Positions 45,442 to 56,866 of a DNA stretch of 64,000 nucleotides are shown here, one piece after another. The stretch is from Volvariella volvacea V23 (Eukaryota > Basidiomycota > Agaricomycetes > Agaricales > Pluteaceae). Location of the stretch: the NCBI GenBank assembly GCA_000349905.1, contig KB722736.1, forward strand, positions 124,001 through 188,000. The letters run 5' to 3'. Both the position numbers and the translations under genes were made by a program. The notes beneath the pieces are model-generated. The model had not been told where the DNA came from, ran no database searches, and saw nothing but the letters and a program-made list of their open reading frames with translations. Position 1 is the first letter of the stretch. Each line of letters begins with the position of its first letter.

Positions 45442-46523
45442 CACTACGTCTTGGCTGATGGGCGAGCGAGAGAATATAGTAACAAAATGAAGACAGAATG
45501 GGGGTTGACGAGTGGTCACTTGGGAAAGCGCGATGGAAGAAGAGAAAGAATCTCTTTAGTCGTCCCCAGTTCTTTAACAATCGAATCCAGGCTCCCTTCA
45601 CACTCCCGATGGTCCACATTCTTCTTGCATCAACAACCCTCCATCATCCACGGCAGCCGGCTACCGTTAAAACCATCATCTTACTCCAACTCTTTAAGCG
45701 GAAATTTGATTGATCGCCGCTATGATAAGTACTCATCCTTCCATTACTGTGTTTGATATGTGCGTACCCCAAGTAAGAAAAAGGTAAATCCATACCACAT
45801 GTCCTGGTCATGCTCCTTCCAGATTCTGTGATTTCACGAGACGGTGCACAGGACTTGTGATAATCTCGTTCGTCTCCCTTGGTGGGATTTTCTTGGGGAT
45901 TGATAGGTATATTATCGATGAAAAATGACCACAACTCAAGATAATATTGGTCAGATGCTTGGGGTGTTATCGTCCAATGTGGTAAGGACGCTAAGGAGAC
46001 CGTGGCCGCCACAGCTAGAGTGGCTCCATTCGGCGAACATGGAGATAGCAGATTCCCAGCTACACCAGGTAGTGCGCGTCATACCTCATTTCTTCATCCA
46101 ATCCTTGACGGCGAACACGGACAGGTGGGTAAGAAGCCCTATAGTTTCAAGGCATTCAACCCTTTGGCGTGCTTATGACCATGAGAGATCAGAACGCATC
46201 CGGGGAAATGACGTTAGGGTGGCCGGCTAATCCGATGATTCGGTGCCTGAAACAAGCCGTATATCTCGGGAATCCGTCGGGTCGGACATCAAATATTGTT
46301 CAGACTCCGATTGCGTGCCGGGAAACCGTCTGTTGCGCTTGTTGTCGCCATCCACGCTCATTTTGGATCCACCGGGGCGCGACATAACACGACGCGACGC
46401 GATTGCCTTGTTGTAACGCTTCTTTGGCGGAAGACAGAGGGTACTACGCCTTATTAGTGGCCAAGGTACTGCTTAATTATTGGATCCCCGCAACCTTGCT
46501 ACACGTCATCTTAGAGCAGCGCA
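45442..46523. other. Divergent intergenic region between the NmrA-like gene and MED21
   Basis: A minus-strand frame 45644-46012 shows no recognisable motif. Probably holds both promoters. Confidence 0.4.
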
Positions 46524-47292
46524 ATGCTGCAGGAATTATCTCATATGGACCGTATAACGCAACTCCAAGATGAGATTCAGCAGGTGCGTATGTGAATTGG
46601 TCCTTGATACGCAGCAGCAAGGCTGATGAGGTGGAATTGATCGTGCATTCTCATTCGGCGTATCATCACTTTACCGTTATGCCGCGTACTGACTATCTGG
46701 GCACTGGTGGATACCCAGCTCCTAACAATCATGTCAAACAGCATCGCATATCTTACTTCCAGAACCAACTTCCTTCAAGTTAGCCCCGAAATCCCTGTTA
46801 CGAAACAACGAAATCCTGACAAATATGACCCACCTGAAGTATTTGAAGGTGCTTACCCCCCCCCAACCCTGCCCTATTTTTACTACATTAAGGGATACAA
46901 CATGGTTCGGCCATCATATTAATAGCCAATAAGAAGGAACTAGTAACAGACTTGATCGTGAAGGCGAAGCAGGTGGAATACCTGATCAACTCTCTGCCAC
47001 AACCGGAACCGGAAGAAGAGCAGGTGTGTATAGCTTCTGATAGAACGGACTTCCTCGATTTCATGTGATCGTAGGCCAAACGTCTACAAAAGCTGGAAGA
47101 AGAAATGGGCGTGGCCAACGCAGAGTACATTAGTGCAGTTAATAGAGCAAGTACGTAATCTATCCTCTGTATATGTCACTGATCCTTATTGCTCATTTAT
47201 ACAAAGAGGATCTCCATGCCCAAGTGTCGGATGTCCTGAGAATGATGCTCTCCAATACGGACTCCACCGTTCTGGATGATGGAACGATCTAA
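46524..47292 (+). CDS. MED21: Mediator complex subunit 21
   Basis: Five exons: 46524-46583, 46719-46848, 46926-47023, 47075-47150, 47207-47292; 149 aa, all junctions in frame. The start MLQELSHMDRITQLQDEIQQ uses the ATG at 46524; a second in-frame ATG at 46545 gives MDRITQLQ, the usual start in many homologs. Then LLTIMSNSIAYLTSRTNFLQ, NKKELVTDLIVKAKQVEYLI, NSLPQPEPEEEQ, KRLQKLEEEMGVANAEYISA and VSDVLRMMLSNTDST. These are the Med21/Srb7 helices that pair with Med7 and Med10 in the middle module of Mediator, the nuclear coactivator of RNA polymerase II. Length is normal for fungi. It is the clearest housekeeping gene in the window and shows no damage. Confidence 0.93.
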
Positions 47293-47694
47293 TAGGATTA
47301 CGTTTGGAATCTAGCGGCGAATCAGTGAGGTCCGTGCTCCAAGCTTGCAGAGCTTATCACCCGGTCACCACGGTGAAGTTGGTGACATGAAGGACATCCC
47401 GACCTGCGCCTCCTAAACTGGAATATCATTGGCGCACAGGTCCACTTGTAGACCTATTCATTGTCTGTGGTTTGCTAAAATGACCATCTTACGGCTATGA
47501 ACGGGAGAATTTGTCCCCATATGAAATCCCTTCAAGATGGCCCCCAGGCACTCCCGAAAAGATTGCGAGACGACGACGTCATCCTGTTGATTTACCAAAA
47601 CTCGTTCGCAGACCGTTGGTCTGGATTTCATTCCGGAATAAGATGAATAACATAAAATGGTTCTACCCAGATACTTGGGCTCTTTCAAGAGAGG
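47293..47694. other. Convergent intergenic region, no gene recognised
   Basis: Short 3'-3' interval between MED21 and the second GH10 gene. Confidence 0.4.
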
Positions 47695-49802
47695 AGCTCC
47701 ACAATGGCAGTGTAAGCCGGCTTCGGGTTGCCATTGCTATCAAATAGTGTGCCAACCTAGGTGCAAAACGCCGAGGCGAGCATGAGGTCAGTAACGTTAG
47801 CACAAGAGATATTTTCTGGTAGTCTCACCCCATTTGCAGAATTATATGATGTGATCGCTATACAGCGCGATACGGCAAGGCAAGCTTGAACAACGCTGAC
47901 GTAGTCACTGGGTGTTCCTCTGAGCACCTCGAGTTCTGTGATGATTACATCAACCCCAGCAGATGCCAGGAGCGCAAGTCCGCTCTGGAAGGAGGAAACC
48001 TGTCCAGACTTCAATGGAAATTAAATCAGGGAAACTTTCATAACAGAAGCAATGGTGCATACTGCGAAGTGGGCCTCCACGCCTATGCCGTCAATGAGTT
48101 GTCGACTACTATTAATTCTGTTGACCAGGTCGACCATGCCTTAACACAGTGAGAGCGTTTACAAAGCCAAATACCGGTGGTCTACCTACTTTGTGCCTTT
48201 GGGTTCGCAGAATCCATGTTGTAATCGTTAATATACAGCCTGCATATGAGAGCCCATGAACGCGTGATTTGGTGAGATGAAGGGTCTCAGGTTTACTTAG
48301 CGCTATCATCTGCGGCACGGGCGGCTTCAAAGGCGATTCGAATGAAATCCTGTAACGTACGAAGTATCATTTACATGGACACGCCATGGGTGAATGATCA
48401 CTAGCCTCGCCTAAGACCCTAGAAAATACACTTGAGCGGAGGCTACCATCCTCGTTCAGAGGCTCGCTGAATGCAAATTTAATTTTTCATTTTATATTCC
48501 AGTACAAAGAAGACTTACTTAACAACAGTCCACTGGCGGGTGTAATTAGTGCAGCTTCATAATGGATGCCAATACAAACACACCGCTGGCAGAACGAAAT
48601 TCATAAAAAACTAATCCCAGACCACAAAAGCACGTACTGGAAACTTTTCCCTTGTATCGATTTACCACCGTTGTGATGTGGTTCTGAATGACAGCCGTCT
48701 ATAACAGCACGTTGATAAGTCAAAACAACTAGGGCTCGATAAAAAATCGCTTGCCAAGGTCGCAGCATCGCCAATATTGCTGACCCAGCTTGGGAGCTGG
48801 GAATGCCAAACTATCCTCACGGAATGAGATAAGGGAATGTCAAAAGGTTGGAGACTTACCTAGAGTGTGGGCCCAGAGGCCTACTCCGTTAGAGAGCACC
48901 CAATTAGCTGAGTAATCCGCATTGCCGAAGTTGAAGGTATTTCGGTAGGCTAGGGTGCAATCAGCAACCATAAATATTATTATACAGAAAACCATACGTT
49001 CAGTTGCATCCCACTAATTTAATTTTGAGTCGCGTTTAATTTCTAAAATCGTTATAAATACCCACTTTGAAAGGATTCCCGAACTGAAGCAGGAAGTTGA
49101 TCAATGGGCATCATCACGATTAGGCAACCTCACATACCACTGCAACTCCAAACTGATCAAAGAGTAGGGCATCCGGCAAAACCGCCTGCGCTCTCTTGTC
49201 AACGCCATTACTTTCTGATCAAACCCTTGGCTCGATTATGGGTTCTGCAAACACGCCCTAACTTCTTTCAGCCTCAGATTTGTTGTGAATCGAAGGAACG
49301 TACCCAAAACTTCTTCCCCTTCGCTTTGAATAGTCGATCAAGACTCTGTAGAGTCGCCCGAGGATAAATAGCAGAACTGGTCACGGTTGAACCTTCGGGC
49401 ACAGGTGGATTACCAGGCCAACACCTGTGGCCAAATTGGCAAATGAACCGCGGAATGATATAGCAGGAAGACCTACATCGAGTACCAACCGTTCAATACC
49501 GTGCATGTCGCCCCAGGAGCGTCTGGATTGCAAAAAGTTGCAGAGAGAAATTTTAGAGAAATGGAATTCACTAACAAGTTATCTAGCACATCGTAAGAGT
49601 TGGTAAATGAAAACTTCTGTATTTATGGCCAGTGTCTTACCTCTCCAGTATACTCAAGGCCACCGCCTTTAAGGGGACAAGATAAAACCAAATGCTCAAA
49701 ATAAAGTAAGAGTCACTTACACTGGCCCCACGTTGGGACATCAGCCTGAGCAAGAGTTATGAGGACCGCAAGTCCACCGAATATCGATATAAGGTATTTC
49801 AT
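47695..49802 (-). CDS. CBM1-GH10 endo-xylanase, second paralog
   Basis: Signal peptide MKYLISIFGGLAVLITLAQA, then CBM1, linker and GH10. 5' exons (minus): 49721-49802, 49641-49666 (26 nt), 49576-49582 (7-nt microexon ATAACTT), then an exon coding APGATCTVLNGWYS and one coding CWPGNPPVPEGSTVT. Later exons code GLWAHTL, WTVVNEP plus [18 protein letters not shown] (acid/base Glu and its Asn intact), GMVDLVNRIN, QLIDGIGVEAHFA, SAGVDVIITELEVLRGTP (nucleophile Glu) and [19 protein letters not shown] at the end. In the best splice model the CBM1 Cys equivalent to position 19 becomes Tyr (TAC for TGT), which would break one of its two disulfides. The xylanase active site otherwise looks functional, unlike the paralog at 29.5 kb. 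About fourteen exons; the middle ones are not fully resolved. Confidence 0.8.
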
Positions 49803-50416
49803 AACAGCAGCCACGAAAAGGGATATGAGAGCAGCAGCAGGGTGTGCCGTACATCTTTTATCTTCTTCTTTGTGGCCTGTGAGCGTCGATAATTCTCCAT
49901 ATGGATGAACTACTGTCAGATGAGGACCTTAAACGGGCGGCGCGAATCGCGCTCGGAAGCTTAATCTATAGGTCCATCACTCAACAAGAGCGAGGTATCA
50001 CCTAGCTAAGGAGCAATCAGCTGTACGCAACTACAGTCATTGCAAATGACGTAGAACAAACTGCAGCCTCTCATTTGTCATCAACACGGGCGCTGATGCC
50101 CCAACTGTCAACTTGAGGTACAGATCCTCGGTGAATTCATTGGTGCTTCTGGGATAGGCAAAGGAAGAGCGATCGCCATGGAGATTGTACAGATGACAAA
50201 GGTAAACTTAAATCTTAACGCATGCGGCATGATATCCTTATTCTAAATCTCACAAGGTACATCCGAGCCATATTCAGCTCACTGTGGAGTAGGAACTTAT
50301 TTACACATGAGGCATTGCAGGGAGCAAGGGAAGAAAGGTTGGCGCCGGGTACATGACCACTGGTATGCAAGACGAGACCAAATGAAAAGGCAAAGAGTAT
50401 ATCAAAGGAATTGATC
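49803..50416. other. Intergenic, no gene recognised
   Basis: 5' flank of the second GH10 gene. A segment near 50130-50155 (GAATTCATTGGTGCTTCTGG) recurs with changes at 50769-50788, suggesting an old local duplication. Confidence 0.35.
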
Positions 50417-50486
50417 TTATGGAGTGGTCGTAGTGGTAATGGTAACGGTCGGGCCTTCCGGCACAGGTGGGTTCTTGGGCCAGCAC
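50417..50486 (-). pseudogene. CBM1-linker exon fragment
   Basis: After an AG acceptor the frame reads CWPKNPPVPEGPTVTITTTT and stops at TAA (50417-50419). It closely matches the CBM1-to-linker exon of the adjacent GH10 gene (CWPGNPPVPEGSTVT). No complete CBM1 or GH10 domain was found around it. Either the relic of a tandem GH10 copy or the last exon of a small CBM1 protein whose other exons I cannot identify. Confidence 0.5.
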
Positions 50487-51085
50487 CTTTCTTTAAATTC
50501 CAAGGTCTTTTGAATACTCATTGACCATCTTGGATGCGCGATGCGTGATTACCAGAATCGCACAAGGCCTAAACGACAGTAGAACGAAAACGTATAAGGA
50601 TATGATGTTAGCGTATCTGAGCGTAACTCCGAGACTAGGATCAATCTTATGACCCTACAGGTTGACCGGGATGCGCGGCATCGATTCCGATAACCTGCAT
50701 AACTAATATGATAGCTCAAGACGGAGGCCGGTGCTCCAACTATCAATCCCTATGCGAATCGTCGGCGAATTTCTTGGTGCTTCTGGAGGTACAAGCGTGG
50801 GGAAAGCGACGACCACGAAGACTTTTCAACACGTCACAGGCATAATGAAATGGGTTGGTGGATATTAAGATAGCACCCGGGCCGAGTATACTCAAAGAAC
50901 AACCCTTTGACAGGGTGGCTAGGAAGGAAACCCAGTCATAGTGATGATAGAACATAAAGACATACTTCCTTACAGGGTATGAAATACAATTTAATGGGTT
51001 TGATAGGTGTGGTTGCGAACTGTATGTGAATTGGCAGAACAGGGACTAACAGAGTACTACTCGTGGATGAAATGCGAGATAGTCT
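50487..51085. other. Intergenic, no gene recognised
   Basis: 3' flank of TRS33; may contain decayed exons belonging to the CBM1 fragment. Confidence 0.35.
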
Positions 51086-52331
51086 CTATGTACCTTTAGG
51101 CAGCTTGACTTGGAATGTACCTGTCGGAACAATATCAAAACACGACCGGAGAAGCATAATGTAGAAGACGACATACATTGTGGTAGTGTAGTGACTTCAG
51201 GTACTACAGTTGCATTAATACCCAATCTCGCTAGCGAACCTCGTATGATGCCAGCCGGCATAGCAGTGTACTAGCCATAAACCATCAACAAGGCGGCCCG
51301 CGAAGTAATGTTAGGTCACATACCAATCGTGCTCGTCTCGTTGCGTCTGCTTTGCCTTCCCAGGAGGATAGTCTCGCTATAGGCTTGAAAGAGTTGTCTT
51401 GAAGGACATATACGCCCTAGTTGAAAGAGATATATCAGGCACAGTGACATTGTAGGATAGAAGTAAGACGAACTCGGTGATTGGTCCGAAGGTTATCCAC
51501 TTGCTTGTCCCAACACGCAACCCATAGTTCCTTGCAAATGAACTTGATCGCGTCAAGAGTTTCGGGAAATAGTGGCTTGTCTTTGCATAGTCTGGACGCA
51601 GGATATGCGGGTTCAGTTGGACATCATCCACACATAGCCAAAGGAGAAGCCTAGAACGTCTTGTTCCCCCCTATCAACCATCCAAATACCACCCATCGAA
51701 GCCTTCGCGCATTACGGATTGGCGCGCGTATATGGGAGCGCTCCCAAAATAACGATCCTCACCTCTCAGTGAAGTTAGACCCAATGTGCACACCGATCGC
51801 TTCCAACCTTATTCGCACACTTTCTTCGTCCTCGTCCCACCCTCCTTTACCAGTCCCAGTCGCACCACCAGCTTTCGAGGTGAGACTCGTGACAGAATCT
51901 CTCGCACTTATCCCGTCTTTCTTCCCTGGAACAGGCGGAGTCTGTCCCGCTGCGGACTGATTTGGTGTATGTGTTGAGCCTCCCGAACTCGAACTTGGCA
52001 TCGTGGGCGTCGGGGCAGGAGTAACCAAAGGCAGCAATCCATTCTCGATCATCTCCTTCTCGATCATCCTTGCTCTATTGCTGGCCACAGCCGACGATGC
52101 CTTGAGGGTGTTCACCAACTCGATCAAGAAGAAATCCATCGCTGCACCGTCTATTTGGCGTATTGGCGGATCCGCAAGAACAGAGAGCGGTGGAATCAAC
52201 TGCTGGTGCTGAGCCACTTGCAGCTGATGTTGAAGAGCGAGAGATGCGACAGGTGCGTTTGTACCCACTCCAGGAAGCTGAGCAGTTGTGGACGCTGGGG
52301 TTTGAGCCTGAAAGGAGGTACGCGACGACAT
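51086..52331 (-). CDS. TRS33: TRAPP complex subunit Trs33/TRAPPC6
   Basis: Five exons on the minus strand: 51763-52331, 51474-51591, 51324-51416, 51177-51270, 51086-51120; 302 aa with all phases consistent. A Gln/Pro-rich N-terminus precedes IDGAAMDFFLIELVNTLKAS, then a Ser/Pro/Thr-rich insert, RIRLEAIGVHIGSNFTERLC, KDKPLFPETLDAIKFICKEL, WVACWDKQVDNLRTNHRGVY, VLQDNSFKPIARLSS and the C-terminal GIIRGSLARLGINATVVPEV. These are the signature blocks of the Bet3-like TRAPPC6/Trs33 fold, a core TRAPP subunit that helps activate Ypt1/Rab1 in ER-Golgi transport. The protein is longer than the yeast or human subunit because of the N-terminal tail and the insert. Intron 1 is unusually long (171 bp). 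No damage seen. Confidence 0.9.
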
Positions 52332-52927
52332 CGTCTCTCAGTTAGAAGGTTGCACTCGACGAGCTTGGTGTTGTCAGAGTCGACGAGCGCGGGGGGAGAC
52401 CGTGCGAACCACCTTCCCTGTCGGGACATCCTCCACCACAACCGCCGCGACTCGTAGCAAGTGTTGCAAACTCAAACGTTCCACAACGTTAACGGACAAT
52501 AGGCACACAAACAGTATATACGGATTTTCCATGAAATTCCAAATATCTCGACATAGTTTCTGCTGATCTGTAGTCCATGACGAGGATGCGCGCCTCGGAG
52601 ACTTTTTGCGCGCGGCGGCCACAGAACCAAATCATATTAGCTGTCACTCCGAGACTACCGATACAACACTCGAATTCGGATCCGCGGGCCTGCACAAATG
52701 TATCAGTGCTATCCGTCAGGGCATTGAACCAAAAATAAATTGAAGGGACGGCTCCGAAGGCACCAATTTGAATGCGACCCCGAAATTGATGCCACCAGGT
52801 TTGGCGATACTCCTAACTAGCGGGCACCGTCGCAGTCTCTCTATATGTACTGAGGTGCTAGCCTGCTCATGAAGCCCTCCCCATTCGTGCTGATACGCAC
52901 CCTCTAGGCCACGTCTGCGAACCCACG
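52332..52927. other. Divergent intergenic region, TRS33 to DUF6534 array
   Basis: No gene recognised; likely holds both promoters. Confidence 0.4.
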
Positions 52928-54478
52928 ATGAACGACACGGATGAGCATGAAGACTTGACGTTTTTGTTCGTACAAGTCACCTCAGCGATAGCGGCGACGA
53001 CTTAACCTATAATGCATCTACCAGAATTGGTCCTTTGGTGCGCTTTCAGGCATAGCCTAATCTACGAGTTCTGCCAACCACATGACATAGTTGATAGGGT
53101 TTGTTCTTGGTTGGTTTTTGTGGGGATGCATTCTACTCCAATTATGTGCGCATAAGCAACAACACCTTCACCGCCACTCAAATGTATTGTCATGCAGATC
53201 ATTACTTACGCGTCTATTGGTCGAAGGACCCAACATGGTTGCAAGTAGTTGGTGAGTTTCTGACTCACTCCTCTGACTCCTGCCGGTTTCAATGAGACAG
53301 GGTGTCCCTCCAAAGTCTATGTCGTTTGTGCATTAGAGTTTGTGTTTGCGGGTGTACTGTCAGACTCCATGTGGAAGCAGTTTACTGATGAATGGGGTGG
53401 CGGCCCGTCCGATCAGGTAACAGGGGCAGCGGCTTTGCTTCCTGGGATGAATTCATTTGGTGAGCATATTCGTACCGAGACTATCAAGAGCCCCGATAGA
53501 CATGTATATCACATAGTTGCATGTATTGTACAGATAGTATATGCCCGGTGAGTGTTCCCTGCTCTTCAATTTTGCAAGACTGTGACGTTGATGCCTCTTC
53601 CAGACGGATATGGGTTTTAACCGATCAATCAATGAAAGGATCCACAGTCGCATTAATTGTGGTGATGGTGAGCGTCTGCGCTCTGGTTAGCCAGATCGCT
53701 AATGCAGCCAACTTTTTAGCTCGCTCTTGTGCAAGCCATCATAAACATCAAGGCATCAGCTGAGGTAATTTCCTTCTCGAATCAAACCTTTTTTGACTAC
53801 CAGAATCCCTCCTTTAGACTATCCAACTTGGCAGGTCCCCAACGAGCTTACTGATGACACTCGGTATTGTGGGTTTGCCTGGGTTTGCGTATGCCAATGC
53901 CTAATTGATCTCATACGTTCTCGCGTCTAGGTCTCAGCGATTTCGACTATTGCTTGTGATCTGCTTTTCACAACTGCTCTTGCTATTCTGGTAAGTATTT
54001 CATTGCTCTGTGCATACGGTAATTTATATGGCTTGTGTTCCAGCTACGGAAAGCACGTTCATCCACGAGACTGCAACAAACTGCAACGCTGCTGAATAGA
54101 TTGGTTTTCAGTACCGTCGAAACTGGTGCCATGACCTCTGTATCGGCGATCCTCCAGGGATCTGTCTTGTTCTTCCCAGCAACACCCTTCTACACTGTAT
54201 TGTGGGTACCACATTCCCCTCTCCCACCGAAGTTTCTGGCACTCATACAGCCGCCATACAGTTTGTATACACTGGGAAGGCTGTACGCCACATCGTTATT
54301 GGCGTCGTTAAATAGACGAAACCCCGAACTTGTGACAAAAGGGGAAATTTCTGTAGTGGTCCGTACTCCCGACCAAGGACCCCAGTCGCAATCGAAAGAG
54401 TCGAAACAATTCCATCCCGAGGGCTTGAATACTCCAATCAGCCCTTCTTCAACTTTGAAGGCGGAGACACCAGTATGA
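52928..54478 (+). CDS. DUF6534-like multipass membrane protein, copy 1
   Basis: Many short exons. Exon 1 codes MNDTDEHEDLT. A 13-nt microexon follows (53025-53037, coding IGPL), then LIGFVLGWFLWGCILLQL, HYLRVYWSKDPTWLQVV, KVYVVCALEFVFAGVLSDSM, LLPGMNSF, ACIVQIVYAR, RIWVLTDQSMKGSTVALIVV, ISTIACDLLFTTALAIL, LQQTATLLNRLVFSTVETGA and LYTLGRLYATSLLASLNRRN. A Ser/Pro-rich tail ends at the TGA 54476-54478. The last third is the DUF6534 domain of basidiomycete membrane proteins (about seven helices; function unknown). Exons join in frame where checked; exon 1's donor (GTTTTT) is weak, so the start is less sure. Confidence 0.8.
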
Positions 54479-54820
54479 AAGTCTTCAGGAGTGTTGGTAT
54501 ATATAGATTTTGTAGTTTAACGCTCAGCCATCATGTATAGTACGTGCACAATTTCACCACTTTGACTTACTCCCAGTTGTCTACTAACGCTAAGCGATTG
54601 TGAAATACAGTACCAGCGAGTTCGGACGTCAATTAGACGCCGGACCAACTCCAACTCCAACCATTTGATAGGACGCTACTCCACATGGGATGTGACACCA
54701 TCAACGAGGGACGCCCGCCCCTGACCAGTGATTACCATAGTGGCCGTCGTGACATGATATATAATCATGCGAGGCTCTTCACGCAAACCTCTTCACTTAT
54801 CTCTCTTCTTTGGCCTTCCC

Positions 54821-56394
54821 ATGAACGACGTAGGTTCGAATTTGAGTTTGGCACTTTTGTTCGTACGCGTCTCCTGGATTGACCGGCCAGGCAAATGCTC
54901 ATGCAGCCTCCGAACTGTCATGGTTTTAGAGTTGGTCCTATGGTAAACCTCACTTTTGTGCGACTTGCAGTCTCTGGAAAGAGAGTGTAGTTGATAGGTT
55001 CCTCCCTTGGCTGGTTCCTTTGGGGGTGCATAATCCTGCAACTCTGTACGTCTGAGGTGGCGCTTGTCCGTTCCCTGACCTGAGGCCCGTCGCACCGCAG
55101 ATCACTATCTGAGTGTATATGCATCGAGAGACTCAAGATGGCTACAAACAGTAGGTGAGCACGCGTTCTCTTAGTTTCCCCTTTCCTTCCCCTTTTCTGG
55201 CTATGCTGACACTAGGCGTAACCCGGAAAGTCTATATCGTGTGTACGCTCGAGATGGTGTCTGCCGGGTTGTTGTCAGACTTTATGTGGGATCGATTTAT
55301 TTCTGAATGGGGTGCTGGCTGGTCCATCCAGGCGAGCTTGAGTGGACCCTTGCTTACGGGGCTAAATGGGATTGGTGAGCTCCTCTGTTCAGTGAAGTGA
55401 TTGGGTTACGATTGATTTTGAGTAATTGAATATAGTTGCATGCATCGTACAAGTGGTATTCGCTCGGTAACTCTGGATTTCGTCGCGCCCGTGCCGACAT
55501 TGCTAATCCTAAATCTCTAGTCGGATATGGGTTCTATCGCAGTCCATGAAAGGTGGAATAATTGCGTCAGTAGTAGTCCTTGTGAGTTGTACGTCTCGTG
55601 CCTCCAGAAATCTTGAGCTCAATCAGTTTCTCAGCTTGCCCTTATGCAAGCCACTGCAAACATCACAGCAACTATCCAGGTGACCGTCACAACTCCTAAA
55701 AGCAACATTTTATACTGACGCTTCTCACTTTCCTTGTTTTAGTTCATAAAACTTGGTAGGAATCCTATGCAAGCAGACCTACTGGCCACGGTAGCCAAGG
55801 TAAGTCCACGATATCGAACCTAAACTAGGGCTATTCTTTCCCGCATCCAGATCGCAGTGGTCGCAGCTGTTGCCTGCGATCTAACCTTTACGGTTACTAT
55901 CGCAATCCTAGTGAGTGCCCTATGAGCTTTATAGTGGCCATCCAACGTTAGTATCGCGTCACAGTTATGGAAAGCGCGGTTATCTACAAGGCTACAACAA
56001 ACCACCACACTGCTGAACAAACTCATCCTCAGCACCGTAGAAACTGGAGCTATGACCTCTATAGCGGCGATTCTCCAGGGATTCGTCTTTCTATACTTTC
56101 CAAAGACGTCGTTTTATACCATATTGTGGGTACTGGACCTTATTCGCAACTGTGGTTCTAACACTTATTCAATTGTTATTTAGTTTATATGTTCTTGGAA
56201 GGCTGTACGCGACTGCCTTATTAGCGTCACTGAATAGGCGAAGCTGCGAAATTGCAAGAAAAAGAGATCTATCATGTCCTCTCGAACTCCCCTCTTCCAA
56301 CCAAACAGAGTCGAAAGAATCGGAGCAATCTCGTTTTAAGGGCATGAACCTTTCACCCAGCCCTTCAAGTCCGAAGTCGCCCGCTTTAATATGA
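54821..56394 (+). CDS. DUF6534-like multipass membrane protein, copy 2
   Basis: Same plan as copy 1 and its closest relative: MNDVG start, 13-nt microexon 54930-54942 (VGPM), LIGSSLGWFLWGCIILQL, HYLSVYASRDSRWLQTV, KVYIVCTLEMVSAGLLSDFM, RIWVLSQSMKGGIIASVVVL, IAVVAAVACDLTFTVTIAIL, LQQTTTLLNKLILSTVETGA, LYVLGRLYATALLASLNRRS, and a Ser-rich tail to 56394. At the expected end of exon 1 the sequence is AG|TTTGG rather than the paralogs' AC|GT, so the first donor may be lost and the true start may differ. Function unknown; predicted integral membrane. Confidence 0.75.
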
Positions 56395-56866
56395 GATGCT
56401 CCACCAGACTAGAACTCCCCACTATTTATCGATGCCTTTTTAATGCTTACCACATGTACAGTACGTAAACATTCTACCCTCTAATCTACCTTTGGTTGCA
56501 TAACATCCACGCATAATGACTCCGAATGGTTACGCAGCAAAGCTCTGAAGCACAGTCGAGGACACCTTTCCTGAAATAGGAATTGTCGACCTAAGCCACC
56601 TCTTCATGCCGTACCTTATCTTCACACATGCGAAAATTTGGGGACCCTGATGTTCTGGGCCTGGTGCACTCTGGTAAGACTTGATGAAACGGTTACGACT
56701 CGTCCAACCGAACACCCATCCTGCTCGTTTTGTGGCTCTTTTCACTCCAAATCACGGATTGCAAGCCATTTCGTGCAGTCCCTCAAGCTTAATCCGCAAG
56801 CGGAAGCTCCGACGGCAATCACATTCAATCGGCAACCTAGGACCTGAGAAGGACCCTTGCGATAAT

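Noticed and set aside
45644..46012. 122-codon minus-strand frame between the NmrA-like gene and MED21
   Set aside because: Low-quality composition, no motifs; the region is a likely shared promoter.
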